Assembly: GCA_023416695.1 (NCBI GenBank)
Contig: JAEZGY010000098.1
Span: forward strand, 1 to 7,561
Source: Bacillota bacterium
GTDB lineage: Bacteria; Bacillota; Clostridia; Lachnospirales; Lachnospiraceae
Length of the DNA stretch: 7,561 nt
Direction: 5' to 3'
Under the pieces are notes generated by a model. The model saw only the letters and a program-made list of their open reading frames with translations. It did no database searches and had not been told where the DNA came from. The stretch's first letter is position 1; each line of letters opens with the position of its first letter. Positions 1-5,005 of this stretch are shown here, piece after piece. Made by a program: the position numbers and the translations under genes.

Positions 1-913
1 GATTATAGCAGTCCCGGTACCTTTGTCCGATTTCCTCCACTTTCGCTTCCGCTGTGTATTGAATCCCATTGAGGAATTCAGAATAGCATTTGACGTAGCG
101 CTGACTCTGGATACCAAGAAAATAGCGTTTGTCGGATATTTCCTTCAGCAATTCCATCTGGATAGCGTATTGAACCGGGATATTCGAGAGACTGTCCCGG
201 AAGGAACCGTCTTCGATTATATTGGTATAAGTCGTAATCAATTCAGGTATCTCGTCCAGCCTTGACTCAGAAATGTAATCCTGAAGCTTCCGGCAGAACA
301 TTCCAAGAATAATCAGACGCTCGCTCAAAAGGTAATTTCTGTTTTGTAACAGGCCGACAGAAAAGAAACGCAGCTCCCAAAAGTATTTTTGCGGCTTGCT
401 CTTAAGCTTCAGATCATTCGTATTGATATCTGACCTTATTATATTCCTTACGCTTACTTCTTCCTCAGCCTCGTCAAACTCCATGATATCCGGCGCCAGC
501 AGCGCAAGCCTTGCGGCCGCCGGGCACGACACGGTGGCTGAACGCTCAGCCACTCCGTCAATGATGTTTACGACACGGGGGTATGTTGAACAAACATCAG
601 ACAGATACCCTTCACCGCGCTTAAGCTGTATCCTGCATAGTTTTTCCTCATTCAGGAAAGGACAGCTTGCATCCTTGAGGAGCTTTACTTTCGCATAGTT
701 CCCTTCCCCATGGCCGGCAGCCCGGTTTCTTGCAATGCACCCGTCAAAAAGACGCGACAGCTCTTCGTCCCGTACCCTCTGGTATTTTTTGTAGGTTCCG
801 TGGTCGATATCCACTCTCCAGCCGGCACAGCAGCTGTCTTCACAGGCAGGGCCGACACATTGGAAGCTTTTCATGTATTGCGGGATCAGAAGGGTACGCT
901 TTTTTTCGCTCAT
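1..913 (-). CDS. fliB: Flagellin lysine-N-methylase FliB, N-terminal 304 codons (runs off the left edge)
   Basis: The frame is open from an ATG at 911-913 to the window edge, so the stop and C-terminus lie outside; full-length FliB is roughly 400 residues. Seen: an N-terminal cysteine cluster with C19, C24, C28 and C29 (Q-C-V-G-P-A-C-E-D-S-C-C-A-G-W), then C84-P-F-L...C93, then V-C108-S-T-Y-P-R and S-C130-P-A-A-R. This spacing is the signature of the FliB / YkgJ-type cysteine-cluster family, thought to bind a metal centre. Known role: FliB methylates lysine side chains of flagellin in the cytoplasm, altering the surface of the filament. The start is supported by a GAGGTG ribosome site four bases upstream. 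It lies 124 bases downstream of flagellin, beyond a terminator, and has its own sigma-D-like promoter, so it is probably a separate transcript in the same regulon. The flagellin next door is the obvious substrate (inference from context). Family assignment is firm; activity is untested. Confidence 0.9.
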   Translation of the reverse strand, partial: MSEKKRTLLIPQYMKSFQCVGPACEDSCCAGWRVDIDHGTYKKYQRVRDEELSRLFDGCIARNRAAGHGEGNYAKVKLLKDASCPFLNEEKLCRIQLKRGEGYLSDVCSTYPRVVNIIDGVAERSATVSCPAAARLALLAPDIMEFDEAEEEVSVRNIIRSDINTNDLKLKSKPQKYFWELRFFSVGLLQNRNYLLSERLIILGMFCRKLQDYISESRLDEIPELITTYTNIIEDGSFRDSLSNIPVQYAIQMELLKEISDKRYFLGIQSQRYVKCYSEFLNGIQYTAEAKVEEIGQRYRDCYN

Positions 914-917
914 GATG

Positions 918-923
918 CACCTC
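918..923 (-). promoter_or_regulatory. Ribosome binding site of fliB
   Basis: GAGGTG on the minus strand, four bases before the ATG at 913. It fixes the FliB start: the family's N-terminal pattern (M-S-E-K-K-R then the cysteine cluster) begins directly downstream. Confidence 0.65.
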
Positions 924-946
924 GCGCAGAAGATTTTATATTATAA

Positions 947-973
947 ATATCGACATAAATTTTATGCCGGTTA
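947..973 (-). promoter_or_regulatory. Sigma-D (sigma-28)-like promoter of fliB
   Basis: On the minus strand, TAAC (970-973) is followed after 15 bases by GTCGATAT (947-954). The B. subtilis sigma-D consensus is TAAA-N15-GCCGATAT, so the match is 3 of 4 and 7 of 8 with the exact spacing. Transcription would start near 940, giving a leader of about 27 bases. It sits just beyond the flagellin terminator, which would otherwise isolate fliB. The prediction is by eye from the consensus; a TATAAT nearby could be an alternative sigma-A -10, but it has no convincing -35. Confidence 0.6.
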
Positions 974-980
974 ATCGGAA

Positions 981-1018
981 TAAAAGAAAGAGAGCCGGAA
1001 GAAATCCCCCGGCTCCCT
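981..1018 (-). terminator. Intrinsic terminator of flagellin
   Basis: On the minus strand a 10-bp stem (AGGGAGCCGG with CCGGCTCTCT, one G-U pair) closes a 10-base loop and is followed by TTCTTTTA. It begins 20 bases after the flagellin stop codon and separates the abundant flagellin transcript from fliB. Confidence 0.85.
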
Positions 1019-1037
1019 GTGTGTTGCGTCGCATGAA

Positions 1038-2789
1038 TTACCTGAGGAGCTGCAGTACGCCCTGAGGCTGCTGATTGGCCTGAGCCAGCATTGCCTGAGC
1101 TGCCTGTGAAAGGATGTTGTTCTTGGTGAACTCCATCATTTCCTTGGCCATATCAACGTCGCGGATACGGGATTCAGCGGCTGTCAGGTTCTCAGAGGAA
1201 GTATTCAGGTTGTTGATGGTGTGCTCCAGACGGTTCTGGTAAGCACCCAGCTTGGAACGCTCGGCGGATACTGTATTTATTGCTGTATCCAGAACTTTGA
1301 TAGCGTTTGAAGCGTTAATCGTGCTTGATACGTCAAGCGCATACTCAATCGTATTACTGTCGGTACCGTTCGTTACAGAGAGCGCCTCAGTGAATATCGC
1401 ACCATCACTGGCCGCCCCGCCGGATGTAACGCCGGTTATACCCAAAGCTTTCGAGCGCATATCATTCAAAGAAATATCGAATGACTGGCCCTGGTTTGCG
1501 CCGACCTGGAAGGTCGTCTGAAAATTCTTCTGAACTCCACCGTCTGATATACCTATGCTGTTACCGTCAGTTCCTGCTACTGCAGCATTGATGTCAATTT
1601 TATTACCAGCATTTGCTGTTAGAGTAACTCCATCAATTTTAGTTCCTACCTGACTAACAATTGCCGTTACAAGAGCTTCATCGTTTGCAGCTGGTATAGC
1701 TTCAATTGCATCGCTTATATCAACGCCTACAGCGCTTCCCTTATAGACGCCGTTATTTGAATTGTAGAATTCAATCTGCGTGCCGTTTATGGTCATACCT
1801 TTACCGACCAACGCGTTGGCTTCAGCAACAGTATCAATTGATGAAAGATCTACAGTTGTTTTTGCTGCAACTGCTGCAGTTGTCGTACCAGTGACGGCAG
1901 CAGGTGGCGTTATAACAAATGTACCGGTTTCTGTAGTGACTCCTATAGATCCTGAAGCTCCTTGGTATATCCCTCCGGCTTTAGCCGTTAATGTAATATC
2001 TCCAGTTCCAGCTCCGCCAGAAACAGTGTATTGCCCCTTTAACACCTCGTTACTGTCAATAACTGCCTGCAACGCCTTACGAATCGCATCCGCTTCGTTA
2101 GTTTCTTCATTGCTTGCGGGTGTAGCAGACAAATTGACACTGGCGCTGGTTGAAGTGACATTAAAGGAAGAAAAATCCGCTCCCTTAGTTGGATCATTGG
2201 CAGCCAAAGTCAATGTCAGACTGATTCCCTGAACAACGAATGTCATTGTATCACCTGCAGCACCGGCTGTTGTAATGGTAGTTGTACTTGTAGCTTGAGC
2301 GTATTGGGTTGCAGTGCCGCCTGTAAGATTGCCTGCAGTAACTAAACCGGTAGAAACCAAATTCGTCTTGCCATCACCCTGCAGCAGCTTCTGCGTATTG
2401 AATTCGGTGGTGTTGCCAATTCTGTTGATCTCAGAGGACAGCTGGTTGATTTCCTTCTGGATTTCGCCGCGGTCGTTATCGGTGTTGGTGCCGTTTGAAG
2501 CCTGGGTAGCCAGCTCCTTCATCCTCTGCAGGATGCTGTGGGATTCAGCCAGCGCGCCTTCAGCCGTCTGAATCATCGATATGCCGTCCTGTGAATTTCT
2601 GGCTGCCTGATCCAAACCTCTGATCTGGCCTCTCATTTTTTCACTGATGGCAAGACCTGCCGCATCGTCGCCTGCGCGGTTGATTCTGAAGCCTGAAGAA
2701 AGTTTTTCGAGAGATTTCTGGGTCTGTGTGCCGTTGACACCTAACTGACGGGTAGTGTTCAATGCCGGAATATTATGATTGATTACCAT
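1038..2789 (-). CDS. Flagellin, filament structural protein (583 aa)
   Basis: Major filament protein, exported through the flagellar type III apparatus and polymerised outside the cell; hag and fliC are the usual names for such genes. Seen: a canonical N-terminal D0/D1 region at residues 1-140 (starting M-V-I-N-H-N-I-P-A-L-N, with S-S-G-F-R-I-N-R-A-G-D-D-A-A-G-L-A-I-S) and a C-terminal D1/D0 region at about 484-583 ending V-L-Q-L-L-R. The stretch L-Q-R-M-K-E-L-A-T-Q matches the D1 segment that Toll-like receptor 5 recognises in other flagellins. The middle (about 143-483) is long, Ala/Thr/Gly-rich and variable; it holds two similar modules and, at 427 on, the F-Q-V-G-A-N-Q-G-Q-S segment common in Firmicute flagellins. 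At 583 aa it is much longer than B. subtilis Hag (about 304). The start is fixed by GGGAGGT seven bases upstream and by the family N-terminus. Central lysines are candidate FliB targets. It has a sigma-D-like promoter and probably leader control. Confidence 0.97.
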   Translation of the reverse strand: MVINHNIPALNTTRQLGVNGTQTQKSLEKLSSGFRINRAGDDAAGLAISEKMRGQIRGLDQAARNSQDGISMIQTAEGALAESHSILQRMKELATQASNGTNTDNDRGEIQKEINQLSSEINRIGNTTEFNTQKLLQGDGKTNLVSTGLVTAGNLTGGTATQYAQATSTTTITTAGAAGDTMTFVVQGISLTLTLAANDPTKGADFSSFNVTSTSASVNLSATPASNEETNEADAIRKALQAVIDSNEVLKGQYTVSGGAGTGDITLTAKAGGIYQGASGSIGVTTETGTFVITPPAAVTGTTTAAVAAKTTVDLSSIDTVAEANALVGKGMTINGTQIEFYNSNNGVYKGSAVGVDISDAIEAIPAANDEALVTAIVSQVGTKIDGVTLTANAGNKIDINAAVAGTDGNSIGISDGGVQKNFQTTFQVGANQGQSFDISLNDMRSKALGITGVTSGGAASDGAIFTEALSVTNGTDSNTIEYALDVSSTINASNAIKVLDTAINTVSAERSKLGAYQNRLEHTINNLNTSSENLTAAESRIRDVDMAKEMMEFTKNNILSQAAQAMLAQANQQPQGVLQLLR

Positions 2790-2796
2790 AAGATTA

Positions 2797-2805
2797 CCTC
2801 CCTGT
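2797..2805 (-). promoter_or_regulatory. Flagellin Shine-Dalgarno overlapping a CsrA-like site
   Basis: The minus strand reads ACAGGGAGG, ending seven bases before the ATG. AGGGAGG is a strong ribosome site; ACAGGGA also fits the core ACA-R-GGA of the CsrA recognition sequence. In B. subtilis, CsrA blocks the hag ribosome site through such an overlapping sequence (established); that it happens here is inference. Confidence 0.5.
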
Positions 2806-2813
2806 TTTTTTAT

Positions 2814-2829
2814 AGGGCGTCCATGCCCT
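2814..2829 (-). promoter_or_regulatory. Leader hairpin with GGA in the loop, upstream of the flagellin ribosome site
   Basis: On the minus strand, AGGGC and GCCCT form a 5-bp stem around the loop ATGGAC. GGA exposed in a short loop is the preferred CsrA target. The hairpin ends eight bases before the ACAGGGAGG sequence, so a CsrA dimer could bridge the two. The right arm CCCT could also pair with AGGG of the ribosome site, giving an alternative structure. A weaker GGAT/ATCC hairpin with loop GAGGGGA lies at 2850-2864. Confidence 0.45.
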
Positions 2830-2905
2830 TATTTTTTGAGATAAAGAAAGGATTCCCCTCATCCGGCCGGCCTGAAAGAAACTCTTTTTCATCTTCTTGA
2901 TAAAT

Positions 2906-2933
2906 ATATCGTTACAATGCGGAAAATACTTTA
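2906..2933 (-). promoter_or_regulatory. Sigma-D (sigma-28)-like promoter of flagellin
   Basis: On the minus strand, TAAA (2930-2933) is followed after 16 bases by AACGATAT (2906-2913). This matches the sigma-D consensus TAAA / GCCGATAT at 4 of 4 and 6 of 8, with spacing one base over the usual 15. The start would lie near 2899, giving a leader of about 110 bases, long enough for the hairpins described. Its agreement with the fliB promoter and with flagellin biology supports it. Confidence 0.65.
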
Positions 2934-2954
2934 GCGGTAAATTTATAAAATTTG

Positions 2955-2980
2955 AAAAAAGACGCGGCTTTTGTCGCGTC
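2955..2980 (-). terminator. Intrinsic terminator on the minus strand with no gene in front of it
   Basis: On the minus strand, GACGCG and CGCGTC form a 6-bp GC-rich stem around an 8-base loop, followed directly by TTTTTTC. The orientation is clear because the T-run lies only on that side. It sits just upstream of the flagellin promoter. The nearest thing it could terminate is transcription coming leftward out of 2981-3126 or the kelch gene. Confidence 0.65.
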
Positions 2981-2997
2981 CGCGCGGGCGCCGCCGG

Positions 2998-3014
2998 GTG
3001 CAGGAATCCTGCAC
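2998..3014. repeat. Perfect inverted repeat, 7-bp arms
   Basis: GTGCAGG and CCTGCAC flank AAT. There is no T-run on either side, so it is not a terminator by itself. It lies between the minus-strand terminator and the first kelch promoter and could be an operator or part of a leftward transcript. It has no counterpart upstream of kelch copies 2 and 3. Confidence 0.5.
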
Positions 3015-3057
3015 ATGGATTCATCATTATTATTCCATTTTAGCATAAAGCAAGCTA

Positions 3058-3097
3058 TAATAGCAGTTTATTGCATTTATCGACAAAAAAGTATACG
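3058..3097 (+). promoter_or_regulatory. Promoter of kelch copy 1 with a decayed operator-like palindrome
   Basis: ATTGCA (3070-3075), 16 bases, then TATACG (3092-3097). It aligns base for base with the better elements of copies 2 and 3 (ATTACA-N16-TATAAT). The palindrome that overlaps the -35 in those copies (TAATAG-CAGT-CTATTA) is TAATAG-CAGT-TTATTG here (3058-3073), so its right arm is broken. The call rests on this three-way comparison rather than on consensus strength. Confidence 0.45.
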
Positions 3098-3112
3098 ATG
3101 GTGGAAAAATCG

Positions 3113-3119
3113 AAAGGGG
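3113..3119 (+). promoter_or_regulatory. Ribosome binding site of kelch copy 1
   Basis: AAAGGGG, seven bases before the ATG. It is weaker than the AAGGAGG of copies 2 and 3 at the same spacing, and with the poorer -10 suggests lower expression of copy 1. Confidence 0.6.
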
Positions 3120-3126
3120 ATTCATT

Positions 3127-4728
3127 ATGAGATTGGCGAAAAGAGGGTTCGTGTTTTTAAATGTTGTTGTCCTGCTGCTGGTGTTTATGCTTTCCGGCAT
3201 GGCGGTGTATGCGGAAGGGGAAGGGACGTGGACAGTAAAGGCATCGATGGTGGGAAAAAGGATGGATCATCAAGCGGCAGTTATAAACGATAAGATATAT
3301 GTTATAGGAGGTCATGACAGAAGCGACCACCTAGATTCTGTTGAAGAATACGACCCAGCCGCAAATGCATGGACCGTAAAGGCTCCAATGGCATCCAAAA
3401 GGGGTGAATTTCAAGTAGCAGTAGTAAATGACAAAATATATGCTATTGGGGGTCTTAATGGATCAAGCAACCGATTGAATTCGGTAGAAGAATATGACCC
3501 AGAAATAAATGCATGGACTACAAAAGCCCCAATGGCTACCAAAAGGCATAAGCATCAAGCAGCAGTAGTAAATGATAAAATTTATGCTATAGGCGGTTAC
3601 AATAGTACTGATGGCGACCTTAATTCGGTAGAAGAATATGATCCTGTGGCAAATACTTGGACTACAAAAGCCCCAATGGCTAATAAAAGAAGAGAATTTC
3701 AGGTAGCAGTACTGCATGGTAAAATATATGCCATTGGAGGGTACAATTCGTCTGGCGGCCACCTCAATTCTGTAGAAGAATATGACCCTGTAACGAATAC
3801 ATGGACTACAAAAACTCCAATGGCAATAGGAAGAACACAACATCAAGTATCAGTAATGAATGACAAAATATATGTTATAGGTGGACATGGACGCGAAGTC
3901 TTTAATTCAGTTGAAGAATATAATCCAGTGGAAAATACTTGGAGAACATTAACTTCAATGAATACTAGAAGAAGCTTCCATCAAGCAATCGTATTAAACG
4001 AAAAAATATATGTTACAGGTGGTTACAATGAACCCGCCGATTACCTTAATTCAGTTGAGGAATATGACCCCACAATTAATACATGGACTATAAAAGCCTC
4101 AATGACTGATAAAAAGTATTATCATCAAACAGTACAAGTGAACGGGAAGCTATATGCCATGGGGGGTTTTGATGGAACCAACTATCTCAATTCCGTTGAA
4201 GAATACACCGTTGCAGAAACTGCGGAGGCTCCGACTAACCTTACGGCTGCAGCAGGCAATGCACAAGTCAGCCTCTCCTGGACGTCAGTAACGGGTGCTG
4301 CCCTTTACAATGTCAAAAGGTCGGAAACCCCGGGCGGCCCGTATACAACAATTGCCACAAATGTATCCACCACCTCCTACACCGACACGGCGGTAACCAA
4401 CGGCACTACCTACTACTACATCGTAACCGCCGTCAACGAGGGCGGCGAAAGCTCGCCTTCCAATGAAGCCTCCGCAACCCCAACAGCGCCTGCGGCAGCA
4501 GGAAAAGCGATACTGGTTATTACGATGGTCAACGGCGAGGAGAAGGAGTATGACCTGTCCATGGCGGAGGTGAACGCCTTCATAGATTGGTACGACGGAA
4601 GGGCGAACGGCGCGGGGAAGGCGTATTTTACAATTGTCAAGGGCTATAATAAGGGACCTTTCCAGTCCAGGACGGACTACATCGTTTTTGATAAAATACT
4701 TGATTTTGAAATAAACAGATATGAATAA
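3127..4728 (+). CDS. Secreted kelch-repeat beta-propeller protein with FN3 domain, copy 1 (533 aa)
   Basis: Signal peptide at residues 1-29: basic start (R-L-A-K-R), hydrophobic core, V-Y-A cleavage site before E30. Seven kelch blades follow at about 34-361, each of 46-49 residues with the pattern W-T-x-K-x-P-M...K-R...H-Q-x-A-V...K-I-Y-x-I-G-G...L-N-S-V-E-E-Y-D-P; the Gly-Gly pair and spaced Tyr and Trp are kelch hallmarks. Seven blades would close one propeller. Then one FN3 domain (about 367-453) and a 78-residue C-terminal domain (456-533, from A-A-A-G-K-A-I-L to I-N-R-Y-E). There is no LPXTG motif, S-layer domain or C-terminal membrane segment, so how it stays at the surface, if it does, is unclear. 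The role is unknown; extracellular ligand or sugar binding, or adhesion, is plausible for the fold. Blade 6 has V-T-G-G where the others have I-G-G. It has its own promoter and terminator and is not in an operon with flagellin, which diverges from it. Confidence 0.9.
   Translation: MRLAKRGFVFLNVVVLLLVFMLSGMAVYAEGEGTWTVKASMVGKRMDHQAAVINDKIYVIGGHDRSDHLDSVEEYDPAANAWTVKAPMASKRGEFQVAVVNDKIYAIGGLNGSSNRLNSVEEYDPEINAWTTKAPMATKRHKHQAAVVNDKIYAIGGYNSTDGDLNSVEEYDPVANTWTTKAPMANKRREFQVAVLHGKIYAIGGYNSSGGHLNSVEEYDPVTNTWTTKTPMAIGRTQHQVSVMNDKIYVIGGHGREVFNSVEEYNPVENTWRTLTSMNTRRSFHQAIVLNEKIYVTGGYNEPADYLNSVEEYDPTINTWTIKASMTDKKYYHQTVQVNGKLYAMGGFDGTNYLNSVEEYTVAETAEAPTNLTAAAGNAQVSLSWTSVTGAALYNVKRSETPGGPYTTIATNVSTTSYTDTAVTNGTTYYYIVTAVNEGGESSPSNEASATPTAPAAAGKAILVITMVNGEEKEYDLSMAEVNAFIDWYDGRANGAGKAYFTIVKGYNKGPFQSRTDYIVFDKILDFEINRYE
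3226..4209 (+). repeat. Seven in-frame kelch repeats of copy 1
   Basis: Tandem DNA repeats of roughly 140-147 bases, each encoding one blade. Constant words recur at the DNA level, for example aaaatatatgctattgg and gtagaagaatatgaccc. The variable part is the stretch of about 6-9 codons after each Gly-Gly. The repeats are AT-richer than the rest of the gene (24 G+C of 60 in 3661-3720). Confidence 0.85.
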
Positions 4729-4742
4729 CCAATCCTCAGGCG

Positions 4743-4777
4743 AGACCTCGGCCCATCCGCCGGGGTCTTTCTTTTTT
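4743..4777 (+). terminator. Intrinsic terminator after kelch copy 1
   Basis: A 9-bp stem (AGACCTCGG with CCGGGGTCT, one U-G pair) around an 8-base loop, then TTTCTTTTTT. It starts 14 bases after the stop codon. The same structure follows copy 2. Confidence 0.9.
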
Positions 4778-4932
4778 ATAGGTTAATTCCCCAGGGACAT
4801 TATATTATCATAAGCACATCCGGAGTTAAGCCTGCAAATAGCCTGCTTTACCTTTACGACAGTTCACAGCAGATGCTATATGTTTTCATTTCACTCCATC
4901 ATTAATACTCCAGATTATCATATATTAAGCTA

Positions 4933-4972
4933 TAATAGCAGTCTATTACATTTTTAGACATTATACTATAAT
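4933..4972 (+). promoter_or_regulatory. Promoter and operator-like palindrome of kelch copy 2
   Basis: ATTACA (4945-4950), 16 bases, TATAAT (4967-4972): 4 of 6 and 6 of 6 matches to the vegetative consensus. A perfect palindrome TAATAG-CAGT-CTATTA (4933-4948) overlaps the -35, where a bound regulator would block polymerase. The transcript would start near 4979. Confidence 0.5.
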
Positions 4973-4991
4973 TAATTCAAGTTAAAACGTG

Positions 4992-4998
4992 AAGGAGG
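4992..4998 (+). promoter_or_regulatory. Ribosome binding site of kelch copy 2
   Basis: AAGGAGG, seven bases before the ATG at 5006, near-ideal in sequence and spacing. It fixes the start. Confidence 0.85.
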
Positions 4999-5005
4999 AT
5001 GAAAT

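Larger units (their letters stand above)
4729..5005 (+). repeat. Conserved intergenic block, first copy
   Basis: This 277-base spacer is closely repeated at 6611-6888. In order it holds the terminator of the upstream gene, about 140 bases of unassigned but conserved sequence (including cataagcacatc and tttacctttacgacagttca), the operator-like palindrome, the promoter and the ribosome site. I see no ORF with a ribosome site and no riboswitch class I recognise. Confidence 0.85.

Noticed and set aside
23..946. Plus-strand open frames at 23-265, 396-698, 710-946 and 730-915
   Set aside because: They are antisense to fliB, whose cysteine motifs and ribosome site fix the coding strand. None has a domain-like sequence or a good ribosome site.
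1252..2571. Plus-strand open frames opposite flagellin, the longest at 1780-2232
   Set aside because: Valine/alanine/proline-rich shadows of the Ala/Thr/Gly-rich flagellin centre; flagellin is certain on the other strand.
2794..3027. 77-codon minus-strand frame directly upstream of flagellin
   Set aside because: It spans the terminator at 2955-2980, the sigma-D-like promoter and the leader hairpins, and ends at the flagellin ribosome site. No family resemblance.
2952..3293. 113-codon plus-strand frame overlapping the start of kelch copy 1
   Set aside because: It overlaps the kelch signal peptide in another frame, crosses the promoter region and has no recognisable domain.
3226..4209. A CRISPR-like array, because of regularly spaced repeats with variable spacers
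   Set aside because: The period is about 144 bases, the frame is kept throughout, and each unit encodes a kelch blade; these are protein repeats.
4778..4930. A riboswitch such as a cyclic-di-GMP class I aptamer upstream of kelch copy 2
   Set aside because: The words cataagcacatc and ctgctttacc look faintly similar, but the conserved core and paired helices are not there, and the block lies upstream of the predicted promoter, so it would not be in the leader.
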